Counted from the stretch's first letter, positions 17,540 to 25,909 are shown. The stretch is 64,000 bases of DNA from Pseudomonas sp. GGS8 (GCF_024168645.1 NZ_JALJWF010000001.1:3599501-3663500); one strand, 5' to 3'. A program made the numbers and translations. The notes: generated by a model from the sequence alone, not told the origin.

Positions 17540-18541
17540 ATGTTCAACGGTAAATCGATTTTCATCTCTGGCGGCACCGGCTCGTTCGGGCGCAATTTCA
17601 TCCGCCGGTTGCTGGAGCAATACCAGCCCAAGCGGGTGGTGGTGTTTTCCCGCGATGAGCTCAAGCAGTACGAGATGCAGCAGACGTTCAACGCGCCGTG
17701 CATGCGTTACTTCATTGGTGATGTGCGTGACGCCGACCGTTTGCGCCAGGCCATGCGCGGTATCGATTACGTGGTGCACGCCGCGGCGCTGAAGCAAGTG
17801 CCGGCGGCGGAATACAACCCCACCGAATGCATCCGCACCAACGTCAACGGCGCGGAAAACATCATTGCCGCGGCCATCGATAACGGCGTGAAAAAAGTCG
17901 TCGCGCTGTCCACCGACAAGGCTGCCAGCCCGATCAACTTGTACGGCGCGACCAAGCTGCTGTCGGACAAACTGTTCGTGGCGGCCAACAACATTGCCGG
18001 CGAGCAGCAAACCCGGTTTGCCGTGGTGCGCTATGGCAACGTCGCCGGCTCACGGGGTTCGGTGGTGCCGTTCTTCAGCAAACTGATTGCCGAGGGCGCC
18101 AAAGAGCTGCCGATCACCGACGAGCGCATGACGCGGTTCTGGATCACCCTCGATCACGGCGTGAAGTTTGTGCTCGACAGCTTCGCCCGAATGCACGGTG
18201 GTGAAGTGTTTGTGCCGAAGATTCCGTCGATTCGCATCGTCGATCTGGCGCAGGGCATGGCTGACCATTTGCCACACAAACACGTCGGCATTCGTCCGGG
18301 GGAAAAACTCCATGAACTGATGGTGCCGCTGGACGACGCGCGTATGACCCTGGAGTTCGATGATCACTACACCATTCAGCCGTCGATCCGCTTCACCAGT
18401 GTCGACGTGGATTTTGCCGTGGATAAACTGGGGGAGCAGGGCCGGCCGGTGAGCGAAGACTTCGAGTACCGCTCCGACACCAACCCGCACTTCCTGTCGG
18501 TCGGCCAGATCGCTGACCTGCACGCGGAGTTGTCGGCATGA
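17540..18541 (+). CDS. pseB: UDP-N-acetylglucosamine 4,6-dehydratase (inverting), PseB
   Basis: 333 aa. First enzyme of pseudaminic acid synthesis: it dehydrates UDP-GlcNAc and inverts C5 to give UDP-2-acetamido-2,6-dideoxy-beta-L-arabino-hexos-4-ulose. SDR features: NADP loop GGTGSFG at 11-17, D126-K127 (STDKA) and Y135/K139 (LYGATK), with the K-to-Y spacing of eight residues known from Helicobacter FlaA1. RYGNVAGSRGSVVPFF and TRFWITLD are also typical. AAAGGA lies upstream of the ATG. It overlaps pseC by 4 bp (ATGA), starting a pseBCF-G-I run of coupled genes. Confidence 0.95.
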   Translation: MFNGKSIFISGGTGSFGRNFIRRLLEQYQPKRVVVFSRDELKQYEMQQTFNAPCMRYFIGDVRDADRLRQAMRGIDYVVHAAALKQVPAAEYNPTECIRTNVNGAENIIAAAIDNGVKKVVALSTDKAASPINLYGATKLLSDKLFVAANNIAGEQQTRFAVVRYGNVAGSRGSVVPFFSKLIAEGAKELPITDERMTRFWITLDHGVKFVLDSFARMHGGEVFVPKIPSIRIVDLAQGMADHLPHKHVGIRPGEKLHELMVPLDDARMTLEFDDHYTIQPSIRFTSVDVDFAVDKLGEQGRPVSEDFEYRSDTNPHFLSVGQIADLHAELSA

Positions 18542-19701
18542 TTCCCTACGGTCGGCAAAGCCTCGATCAGGCGGACATCGATGCGGTGGTCGCCGTGTTG
18601 CAGTCCGACTGGCTGACCCAAGGGCCGACCATCGAGCGTTTCGAACAGGCCATGGCCGAGCGTTGCCAGGCCGATTTCGCGGTGGCGGTGTGCAATGCCA
18701 CGGCGGCGTTGCACATTGCCTGCCTCGCTGCCGGCCTGGGGCCGGGCGATTGGTTGTGGACCACGCCGAACACCTTTCTGGCCTCGGCCAACTGCGGTCG
18801 CTACTGCGGCGCCGAGGTTGATTTTGTCGACATCGACCCGCTGACCTGGAACCTCGACGCCTACACCTTGGCGGCGAAGCTTGAAATCGCCGAGCGCGAT
18901 GGCAAGCTGCCGAAAGTGTTGGTGGCGGTAGCGTTCTCCGGGCAAAGCTGCGATATGCGCATGATTGCCGAACTGGCCGAGCGTTACGGTTTCACCGTGA
19001 TCGAGGATGCCTCCCACGCGGTCGGCGCTTCCTATGCCGGGCGCCCGGTGGGTTGTGGTGAATTCGCGGCCATGACGGTGTTCAGTTTCCACCCGGTGAA
19101 GATCATCACCAGTGCCGAAGGCGGCATGGTGTTGACCAATCGCCCGGAACTGGTCGAGCGCTTGCAACGCCTGCGCAGCCACGGCATGACCCGTGACCCG
19201 GAGCAGATGACCGAGTCCAGTCACGGCCCCTGGTACTACCAGCAAGTGGAACTGGGCTTCAATTATCGGATCACCGACCTGCAAGCAGCCCTCGGTCTGT
19301 CACAGCTGAACAAGCTCGATGGTTTTATCGAGCGTCGACGTGAGCTGGCGGCGCGTTATGACCGGTTGCTGGCGTACTTGCCGCTGACCTTGCCCAGCGC
19401 ACAGCCTGAAGCCGAATCAGCGTGGCATCTGTACGTGGTGCGTTTGCAGACGGAGCGGATCAACCTCAGTCATCGGCAGGTGTTCGAAGGCTTGCGTGCG
19501 GCCGGTGTCGGTGTGAACCTGCACTATATTCCGCTGCACCTGCAGCCGTATTATCGCGACCTGGGTTTTGCCGAGGGGGATTTCCCCCAGGCCGAACGTT
19601 ATTACGCTGAGGCCATCAGCCTGCCGCTGTTTCCTCTGCTGAGCGATGAACAACAGGATTATGTGGTCGAGCAACTGCGACGACTGATCCTTGAGGAGTA
19701 G
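18538..19701 (+). CDS. pseC: UDP-4-amino-4,6-dideoxy-N-acetyl-beta-L-altrosamine transaminase, PseC
   Basis: 387 aa, of the DegT/DnrJ/EryC1 (PLP-dependent) aminotransferase family. It aminates C4 of the PseB product. The PLP-binding lysine is K188 in SFHPVKIIT, and the Asp contacting the pyridine nitrogen is D157 in VIEDASHAVGASY. The N-terminus IPYGRQSLDQADIDAVVAVLQSDWLTQGP is characteristic. Overlap with pseB is ATGA. The stop TAG (19699-19701) lies only 6 bases before the pseF start. Confidence 0.94.
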   Translation: MIPYGRQSLDQADIDAVVAVLQSDWLTQGPTIERFEQAMAERCQADFAVAVCNATAALHIACLAAGLGPGDWLWTTPNTFLASANCGRYCGAEVDFVDIDPLTWNLDAYTLAAKLEIAERDGKLPKVLVAVAFSGQSCDMRMIAELAERYGFTVIEDASHAVGASYAGRPVGCGEFAAMTVFSFHPVKIITSAEGGMVLTNRPELVERLQRLRSHGMTRDPEQMTESSHGPWYYQQVELGFNYRITDLQAALGLSQLNKLDGFIERRRELAARYDRLLAYLPLTLPSAQPEAESAWHLYVVRLQTERINLSHRQVFEGLRAAGVGVNLHYIPLHLQPYYRDLGFAEGDFPQAERYYAEAISLPLFPLLSDEQQDYVVEQLRRLILEE

Positions 19702-19707
19702 TGACTA

Positions 19708-20403
19708 TTGAGCTGTGTTGCGATCATTCCGGCCCGTGGTGGCAGCAAGCGAATCCCGCGCAAGAACCTCAAGCCGTTCGACGGTGTGCCGATGATCGTC
19801 CGTTCGATTCGCACGGCGCTGGAATCAGACCTGTTCGATCAGGTGATCGTCAGCACCGACGATGAAGAAATCGCCGAAGTCGCACAAGCCAATGGCGCTC
19901 AAGTGCCGTTCATGCGGCCTGCGGCACTGGCTGACGATTTCACCGGGACTGCGGCGGTGATCGTGCATGCCTTGAATCAATTGCCGCCGTTCGACCATGC
20001 CTGCTGCGTCTACGCAACGGCACCGTTGTTGCAGACGCGTTATCTGCGTCAGGGGTATGAGTTGCTGGTGCAGCACCCGGACAAGTCTTTCGCGTTTTCG
20101 GTCACCGGTTTTGGTTTCCCGGTGCAACGGGCCTTGACCCTCGATGAACAGGGCGCCTTGACCTCGCTCTACCCGGAGTTTCGCGATACCCGCTCCCAGG
20201 ACTTGCCCGAAGCCTTTCAAGACGCCGGCCAGTTCTACTGGGGGCGCAGCGAGGCCTGGTTGCGTGGTGATGCGTTGTTCTCGCCGGCGAGCCTGCCGGT
20301 GATTCTGCCGCGCTACCTGGTGCAGGACATCGACACGCTTGAGGACTGGAAACGCGCCGAATACCTTTACGCCGCCTTGAAGGCCGGGGGTGAGTTGCAA
20401 TGA
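19708..20403 (+). CDS. pseF: Pseudaminic acid cytidylyltransferase, PseF
   Basis: 231 aa, with a TTG start at 19708 supported by GAGGAG (19693-19698) and by the N-terminal signature IIPARGGSKRIPRKN beginning at residue 6. It activates pseudaminic acid with CTP to CMP-Pse, the donor for transfer. The family is the CMP-NeuA/KdsB type. The gene overlaps the next gene by 4 bp (ATGA). No upstream in-frame ATG gives a sensible start. Confidence 0.93.
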   Translation: MSCVAIIPARGGSKRIPRKNLKPFDGVPMIVRSIRTALESDLFDQVIVSTDDEEIAEVAQANGAQVPFMRPAALADDFTGTAAVIVHALNQLPPFDHACCVYATAPLLQTRYLRQGYELLVQHPDKSFAFSVTGFGFPVQRALTLDEQGALTSLYPEFRDTRSQDLPEAFQDAGQFYWGRSEAWLRGDALFSPASLPVILPRYLVQDIDTLEDWKRAEYLYAALKAGGELQ

Positions 20404-21899
20404 GGGTGCTGATCCGCGCCGACGCATCGCCGACCATCGGCAGTGGCCACATTGCCCGCTGCCTGACCCTGGCCAGGGTGCTGCGCAAACAGGGCGCGCA
20501 CGTTGCTTTCGCCTGTCGCCTGCTGCCGGGCCATCGACTGGATAACCTGGCAAGCGAGGGCTTCGACACCTTCGCGCTGCCGGAGCGCTACGCCGATGAG
20601 GATCCGCAGCAGGCCATCGAGTCGATGCTGCCGTGGCAGGCGGACATCTCCGCGCTGGCGCAAGCCCTGGAAAGTCATCCGGCTTTCGACTGGATCATCG
20701 TCGACCACTATGGCCTCGATCATCACTGGCAGACCGCGGCCCGCCGCTGGGCACCCCGGATCGCGGCGGTGGATGACCTGGCCACTCGGCAGTACCGCGT
20801 CGATCTACTGCTCAATCAAAATCTGTCGGGCACCCCAGAGGCCTATGCCTCGCTGTTGACGCCCGGCTGCCAGACCTTGCTCGGCCCACGTTTTGCGATG
20901 CTGCGCGATGAGTTCTGTTGTCCGGCGATCGAGATCAAGCCTCGGGCCAGACGCGTTTTGGTGAACTTCGGCGGTTTCGATGCGGCCATGCAGACCCATC
21001 ACGCGATGTTGGCGCTGGCGGACCTCCATGAGCTGGAGGTCGATTTCGTGGCGGGTGCCGACAACCCGGCCTGGGAGCAGATGCAGGCGCTGGCGGCGTT
21101 TCGTCCGAATTGGCGCCTGCACAGTTTTGTCAGCGACTTCTACCGGCTGATGACCGAGGCCGACCTGTTTGTCGGCGCCGGTGGCGGCACCAGTTGGGAG
21201 CGGGCGGCCATGGGGCTGCCGACGATCTGCATTGCGGTCTCGAATAATCAGCAGGCCAACGGCGAGGTGATGGCGACCTCGGGCGCTCATGTGTTTCTGG
21301 GCAGCCGCGAGCACGTCAGCGTCGAGCAGTTGCGCCAGGCCATCGGTTTTGTCGTGGGCAATCAGGTTTTTCGTCAAAGTCTGGCCGACCGCTCGCGGCA
21401 GTTGGTCGATGGCCGTGGAGCGCAACGGGTGGCGGCAGCGCTGGCGGGGGCGGTATTGCAGGTGCGTCGGGCCACTGCGGACGATGCGCAATTGTTGTTT
21501 GAGGGGCGTAATGCCGAAGCTGTACGGCGTTGGTCGCTGGATACTCACCTCATCGATTGGCAACGGCATCAGACCTGGCTGGCTGCGAGCCTGAGTAACC
21601 CCCAGCGACTGCTGTTGATTGCCGAGGCGGATGACGGCCCGGTCGGTATGTTGCGCTATGACCTTGACGGTACTCGGGCCGAAGTTTCGATTTATCTGTT
21701 CGAAGGCCGACTCGGTCTGGGCTGGGGCAGGGCATTGCTGGCGCGGGGCGAAGCGTTCGTCACGGCTCATTGGCCACAACTTGAGGCCATCACCGCCCAG
21801 GTACTGCCGGCCAATCAGCCATCGCTGAAGGTTTTTTGCGGGGCAGGTTTTACTCAGAGTGCTTGTGCGTTCACGCGCGTTTTAAAGGATCACACATGA
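20400..21899 (+). CDS. pseG: PseG (UDP-sugar hydrolase) fused to a GNAT acyltransferase (PseH-like)
   Basis: 499 aa, against about 280-350 aa for stand-alone PseG. Residues 1 to about 350 are PseG: RADASPTIGSGHIARC contains the catalytic H17, and FVGAGGGTSWERAAMGLPTI is the UDP-binding part of this GT-B-like hydrolase, which removes UDP from UDP-2,4-diacetamido-2,4,6-trideoxy-L-altrose. Residues about 354-499 (VRRATADDAQLLFEGRNAE onward, with FLASL-like and LGWGRALLARGE acyl-CoA loop) form a GNAT domain. This most likely supplies PseH, the N4-acetyltransferase step, for which no separate gene is seen. The acyl group carried is not readable from sequence. The gene overlaps pseF and pseI by 4 bp each. 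Confidence 0.9.
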   Translation: MRVLIRADASPTIGSGHIARCLTLARVLRKQGAHVAFACRLLPGHRLDNLASEGFDTFALPERYADEDPQQAIESMLPWQADISALAQALESHPAFDWIIVDHYGLDHHWQTAARRWAPRIAAVDDLATRQYRVDLLLNQNLSGTPEAYASLLTPGCQTLLGPRFAMLRDEFCCPAIEIKPRARRVLVNFGGFDAAMQTHHAMLALADLHELEVDFVAGADNPAWEQMQALAAFRPNWRLHSFVSDFYRLMTEADLFVGAGGGTSWERAAMGLPTICIAVSNNQQANGEVMATSGAHVFLGSREHVSVEQLRQAIGFVVGNQVFRQSLADRSRQLVDGRGAQRVAAALAGAVLQVRRATADDAQLLFEGRNAEAVRRWSLDTHLIDWQRHQTWLAASLSNPQRLLLIAEADDGPVGMLRYDLDGTRAEVSIYLFEGRLGLGWGRALLARGEAFVTAHWPQLEAITAQVLPANQPSLKVFCGAGFTQSACAFTRVLKDHT

Positions 21900-22948
21900 C
21901 CAGTTTCAAGATCGGCAACCGCTCGATCGGTGCCGATGCGCCGCCATTCATCATTGCCGAGATGAGCGGCAACCATAACCAGTCGCTGGACGTGGCGCTG
22001 CACATCGTCGAAGCCGCGGCCAAGGCCGGCGCGCATGCCTTGAAGCTGCAAACCTATACCGCCGAAACCATGACCCTGGACTTGTCCGAAGGCGAGTTCT
22101 TCATCAAGGACCCCAACAGCCTGTGGGCCGGTTCTTCGCTGTATGCGCTGTACGAGAAGGCCCACACGCCGTGGGAGTGGCACGCGCCGATCTTCGCTCG
22201 GGCCAAAGAGCTGGGCATGCTGGCATTCTCCACACCGTTCGATGACACCGCGGTGGACTTCCTCGAAAGCCTCGATGTACCGGCCTACAAGATCGCCAGT
22301 TTCGAGAACACCGATTTGCCGTTGATCCGGCGGGTCGCGGCCACCGGCAAGCCGCTGATCATTTCCACCGGCATGGCCAGCATCGCCGAACTCGACGAAA
22401 CCGTGCGTGCCGCCCGCGAGGCCGGTTGCAAGGACCTGGTATTGCTCAAGTGCACCAGCACTTACCCGGCGACGCCCGCCAACAGCAATGTGCGCACGAT
22501 CCCTCATCTGCGTGAGTTATTTGGCTGTGAAGTCGGTTTGTCCGATCATTCGATGGGCGTCGGGGTGTCTGTCGCCGCCGTAGCGCTGGGAGCGACGGTG
22601 GTGGAAAAACACTTCACCCTAGACCGTGCCGCAGGCGGGGTGGACGCCAGTTTTTCCCTGGAGCCGGCCGAACTCGCCAGCCTGGTGATCGAAACCGAGC
22701 GCGCCTGGCAGGCCATGGGCCAGGTGCATTACGGCGTGACGGAAGCCGAGCGCAAGTCCCTGGTGTACCGCCGGTCGCTGTATGTCACCCAGGATATGGT
22801 CGCCGGAGAGCCTTTTACCGCCGCCAATCTGCGGGCTATCCGTCCAGGCCTGGGGCTGGCCCCCAAACACGCTGAAACCCTTCTGGGCCGCCGTGCCCGC
22901 CAGGCCATCAAGCGCGGAACGCCGCTGGACTGGTCATTGGTCGAATAA
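21896..22948 (+). CDS. pseI: Pseudaminic acid synthase, PseI
   Basis: 350 aa. It condenses 2,4-diacetamido-2,4,6-trideoxy-L-altrose with phosphoenolpyruvate to give pseudaminic acid. It is a NeuB-family TIM barrel with PPFIIAEMSGNHNQSL near residues 16-31, KLQTYTAETMTLDL, and LSDHSMGVGVSVAAVALGATVVEKHFTLDR; a C-terminal SAF (antifreeze-like) domain covers about 290-350. The ATG at 21896 was chosen over the upstream in-frame start because it overlaps the pseG stop (ATGA), has AAGGAT about 7 bases upstream, and gives the family's normal N-terminus. It is the last of the coupled pse genes. Confidence 0.95.
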   Translation: MTSFKIGNRSIGADAPPFIIAEMSGNHNQSLDVALHIVEAAAKAGAHALKLQTYTAETMTLDLSEGEFFIKDPNSLWAGSSLYALYEKAHTPWEWHAPIFARAKELGMLAFSTPFDDTAVDFLESLDVPAYKIASFENTDLPLIRRVAATGKPLIISTGMASIAELDETVRAAREAGCKDLVLLKCTSTYPATPANSNVRTIPHLRELFGCEVGLSDHSMGVGVSVAAVALGATVVEKHFTLDRAAGGVDASFSLEPAELASLVIETERAWQAMGQVHYGVTEAERKSLVYRRSLYVTQDMVAGEPFTAANLRAIRPGLGLAPKHAETLLGRRARQAIKRGTPLDWSLVE

Positions 22949-23016
22949 CCGCTTGTGGGGCTGATTCGGCAAAATAGCGTGACCTGCGAGTCATAACGCG
23001 CATCTTCACTGTATTG

Positions 23017-23022
23017 TATAAA
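23017..23022 (+). promoter_or_regulatory. Possible -10 element before the KAS III gene
   Basis: TATAAA preceded directly by TTG lies in the 230-bp gap between pseI and the ketosynthase gene. No good -35 hexamer stands 16-18 bases upstream, so this is only a weak candidate. The rest of the gap contains a G/C-rich imperfect dyad (about 23093-23138) in what would be the 5' leader. Confidence 0.25.
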
Positions 23023-23178
23023 TAGGGGAGAGGGCGCCTGGCCTGCTTTTGGCTCAGTGATGGCCTTTTACTCTTCCCGCTGTCACCTCCTTGGGGGCGA
23101 CGTTTTTTCGTTGTTTGTCGGCGCCCCTCGAATCCTTGCGAGCGGTGGTATTGGGCTGTTTATTATTGGGAAGCCGTA

Positions 23179-24105
23179 ATGATTGGCATAAAGAGCATTG
23201 CGAGCTACGTTCCTGTAGCCGGCGTGGACAATTACGCACAAGGTGCAAAATTCGAAAAGGATGAAGAGTTCATCCTGGGCAAGATCGGTTCGGCCTTCCT
23301 GCCGCGCAAAGACGCCGGGCAAGAAACCTCGGACCTGTGTGTCGAAGCAGTCAACGCGCTGTTCGCCAACAACCCTGAATTGAAGCGCGAAGCCATCGAC
23401 GTGCTGATCGTCGTGACCCAGAACGGCGACGAAGAAGGCCTGCCGCACACCGCCGCCATCGTTCAGGATAAACTGGGCCTGCCGACGACCGTGGCGGCGT
23501 TCGATATTTCCCTGGGCTGCTCCGGTTATGTCTATGGCATCTACGCCATCAAGGGATTCATGGAAGCCGCAGGCCTGAAGAATGGCTTGCTGGTGACCGC
23601 CGATCCGTACTCGAAGATCGTCGACCCGGAAGATCGCAACACCACCATGTTGTTCGGCGATGCCGCCACCGCCACCTGGATGGGCGAAGACGCGCCATGG
23701 CAGTTGGGCAAGGCCAAGTTCGGCACCGACGGTTCCGGTGCGCCGCACCTGAAGGTCACCGATGGCGTGTTCTTCATGAATGGCCGTCAGGTCTTCAACT
23801 TCGCGCTGCTCAAAGTCCCTGCGCATTTGCATGAGCTGCTGGGCGATTCGGGCCTGACGGCTGACGATATCGATGCCTTCTGCATTCACCAGGGCAGTGC
23901 GGCGATTGTCGATGCCGTGGCACGACGCTTCGAGGGTGAGCCCGAGAAGTTCCTCAAGGACATGGTCGAAACCGGTAATACCGTGTCGTCGAGTATTCCG
24001 TTGCTGCTGGAAAAACACGTGCTTGATTCCAAATGGAAGCGTGTGGCACTCAGCGGTTTCGGTGTTGGTTTGTCTTGGGGGTCGGCGATCATCTATCGTC
24101 CTTGA
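23179..24105 (+). CDS. Beta-ketoacyl-ACP synthase III-like protein in the glycosylation island
   Basis: 308 aa, the length of FabH. The thiolase-fold catalytic triad is complete: C114 (SLGCSGYVYG), H237 (CIHQGSAAI) and N267 (ETGNTVSSSIP). FabH-type enzymes condense an acyl-CoA starter with malonyl-ACP. A glycan cluster location is unusual for housekeeping fatty acid synthesis; related genes occur in Pseudomonas flagellin glycosylation islands, where the sugar carries a 3-hydroxybutanoyl-type group. I infer that it makes a short acyl donor for an N-acylated sugar, such as one loaded by the GNAT domain at 20400-21899. It stands alone, 230 bp after pseI and followed by a strong terminator, so it may be its own transcription unit. 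Confidence 0.86.
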   Translation: MIGIKSIASYVPVAGVDNYAQGAKFEKDEEFILGKIGSAFLPRKDAGQETSDLCVEAVNALFANNPELKREAIDVLIVVTQNGDEEGLPHTAAIVQDKLGLPTTVAAFDISLGCSGYVYGIYAIKGFMEAAGLKNGLLVTADPYSKIVDPEDRNTTMLFGDAATATWMGEDAPWQLGKAKFGTDGSGAPHLKVTDGVFFMNGRQVFNFALLKVPAHLHELLGDSGLTADDIDAFCIHQGSAAIVDAVARRFEGEPEKFLKDMVETGNTVSSSIPLLLEKHVLDSKWKRVALSGFGVGLSWGSAIIYRP

Positions 24106-24140
24106 TCCTCGGCTCTCTTAGTCAAAGAAAGCCAGACACA

Positions 24141-24180
24141 AAAATAGCGCTCAAGGTGTAACCTTGAGCGCTATTTTTTT
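24141..24180 (+). terminator. Rho-independent terminator after the KAS III gene
   Basis: AAAATAGCGCTCAAGGT (24141-24157) and its perfect complement (24161-24177) form a 17-bp stem with a GTA loop, ending in T7. It is strong and nearly symmetrical (A-run before, T-run after), so it could also work on the other strand. Confidence 0.93.
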
Positions 24181-24203
24181 GCCCGAATGAAAAGCGAGGC
24201 TCC

Positions 24204-25496
24204 ATGAGCGAGTTCTTAGAGCGCAACGTCGAGGTCATGCAGCGCCGCTGGCCCTTGCTATCTGCGCGCTTGCTGACTGAAGACGCAAGCCTGTTGCAGG
24301 CCGATCTGGTCGAGGGTTTGGGGTCGACGTTGAGCATCAACGGCATTCAGCTGACCAGTCGCCACGACCGCACCCGCGAGGCCGGGCTTCAGGCCGACAG
24401 CCTGCCCATCGACAGTCCGGTGCTGCATGTCTACGGCACCGGTCTAGGCGATCTGCAGATGGAATTACTGCAGCGCGAGGGGCTTGAACGTTTGTATGTG
24501 CACATCTTCAACGGCGGGGTGTTTGCGCTAGTGCTGCAACTGCTCGATCAGCAGCAGTGGCTCAACGATTCGCGAGTCGAGTTGCTGTATGCCGGTGATC
24601 TGAAAGAAATCCAGCTGCCGTTCTTTGCCTTGCCGTCCGAGCTGGTACTGGCCGATGACTTCAATGCCAAGATCCGTGACCGCTTGATTAGCGAAACTCA
24701 CTTGGCCTTCAATAATCGCGAGTTCGACCCTCAGGCTCCGGACATCGTCGAGCGCTTGCAGGCGAGTCTGGAGCTGGTGCAGACCGATCTAGATGTGGCC
24801 GAGTTGTTCAGTTCGCGCAAAGGGCAGGAGGTATTCGTCATTGCCACGGGTCCGAGCCTCGAGCAGCACTTCGAGACCTTGCGTGCGATTCGCAGTAAGA
24901 CTGAGCGGCCATTGTTCATCTGCGTCGATACCGCCTACCGACCGCTGCTCAACCACGGGATCCGCCCCGATGTGGTGGTCAGCATCGACCAGCGCATCTC
25001 GGCCCGGCATCTGCCGCCCGAAGATACGGTCGATATCAGCTTGGTGTATATGCCCATGGTTGATCCTCAGGTGCTGGCTGCCTGGCAAGGGCCACGGTAC
25101 GCCGGTTATTCCGCTAGCCCGATCTACCGGCAACTGCGTCGACAATTGCCCAGGGGCGAGCTGTATGTCGGCGGCAGCGTGATTCATCCGGCGGTAGACC
25201 TGGCGGTGAAGATGGGCGCGGCGCAGATCACCCTGTTCGGAGCTGACTTTGCTTTCCCCAACGACAAGACCCACGCGGGCTGGAACGATGGTGACCTGGG
25301 GCCACAATTGAAAGCGGCCAAGCACTGGGTGCTCGATGGTCATGGTCAGCGCATCAAGACCCAGCTCAATTTCCGTAGCTATCTGTGTGAACTGGAGCGA
25401 TTTATCGCCGGGCATCCTCAAGTGCGCTTCTATAACAGCAGTCGGGCAGGGGCAATGATCGCCGGAACGGCTTTTCATCCGGAGTTGGCGTCATGA
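24204..25496 (+). CDS. Maf-family flagellin glycosyltransferase (motility accessory factor, DUF115/MptE-like)
   Basis: 430 aa. The central region (about residues 208-380) matches the Maf/DUF115 domain: VFVIATGPSLEQHFETL, DTAYRPLLNHGIRPDVVVSID, ELYVGGSVIHPAVDLAVKMGA and ITLFGADFAFPNDKTHA. Maf proteins in Campylobacter, Helicobacter, Aeromonas and others transfer pseudaminic or legionaminic acid from the CMP-sugar to flagellin Ser/Thr in the cytoplasm. With a full pse pathway just upstream and fliC just downstream, transfer of CMP-Pse to this flagellin is the likely role. AAAGCGAGG precedes the ATG. The last 4 bp overlap the next small gene, which suggests a coupled partner. Confidence 0.88.
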   Translation: MSEFLERNVEVMQRRWPLLSARLLTEDASLLQADLVEGLGSTLSINGIQLTSRHDRTREAGLQADSLPIDSPVLHVYGTGLGDLQMELLQREGLERLYVHIFNGGVFALVLQLLDQQQWLNDSRVELLYAGDLKEIQLPFFALPSELVLADDFNAKIRDRLISETHLAFNNREFDPQAPDIVERLQASLELVQTDLDVAELFSSRKGQEVFVIATGPSLEQHFETLRAIRSKTERPLFICVDTAYRPLLNHGIRPDVVVSIDQRISARHLPPEDTVDISLVYMPMVDPQVLAAWQGPRYAGYSASPIYRQLRRQLPRGELYVGGSVIHPAVDLAVKMGAAQITLFGADFAFPNDKTHAGWNDGDLGPQLKAAKHWVLDGHGQRIKTQLNFRSYLCELERFIAGHPQVRFYNSSRAGAMIAGTAFHPELAS

Positions 25497-25762
25497 GCAG
25501 GCTTGAATCCTTTGTCGTCGACTCCCGGCAATGTGCGGCATTGTTCCGCCTGGGGCGTGATGTAGAGGCAGGGCTGGCGATGATCGAATTGATCGCAGCG
25601 GTGCAAGCGTCCTTCGATCTGATGCCGCAGGTTACTCAGCAGCAGTGGGTGCTGTTGCTCAGCCAGATGTTCGAGTGCCAGGAGGCGCAGAACTGGCTGG
25701 CACTGGCGGACTACCTGGAATACGAACTGGTCTGGTTGCTGCGCGACAGTCTGTCCATTTAA
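25493..25762 (+). CDS. Small hypothetical protein coupled to the Maf gene
   Basis: 89 aa, starting ATGA inside the stop of the Maf gene. I do not recognise a family. The protein is predicted alpha-helical and acidic, with Trp/Leu-rich segments (QQQWVLLLSQMFECQEAQNWLALADYLEYELVW split over about residues 45-82), no signal peptide and no membrane segment. The 4-bp overlap and consistent codon use support a real gene. A chaperone-like or targeting role for flagellin or the Maf transferase would suit its place between maf and fliC, but this is inference only. Confidence 0.7.
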   Translation: MSRLESFVVDSRQCAALFRLGRDVEAGLAMIELIAAVQASFDLMPQVTQQQWVLLLSQMFECQEAQNWLALADYLEYELVWLLRDSLSI

Positions 25763-25909
25763 ACAATTTCTCTTCTGCCGGTGCAGGCGAGTTCTCGCCA
25801 GTCCGTCACCGGCATTTCCCTGACGTCATTTTTTCGCTTGCCTGAACACTGTCAGCCCCTTGATTTACGAGGGATGGCAACGTGATGGCAAATATTTTTC
25901 AAAATCCCC

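Noticed and set aside
22949..23178. Additional small gene in the gap before the KAS III gene
   Set aside because: Short frames there have no Shine-Dalgarno or recognisable sequence; the region looks like a leader with a possible -10 element and an imperfect GC-rich dyad.
4111..25762. O-antigen (LPS) cluster as an alternative meaning of the island
   Set aside because: There is no wzx, wzy, wzz, wzm/wzt or initiating glycosyltransferase, while a Maf protein and fliC are adjacent. Use of the sugars in LPS as well cannot be excluded, but the flagellar role is the better reading.
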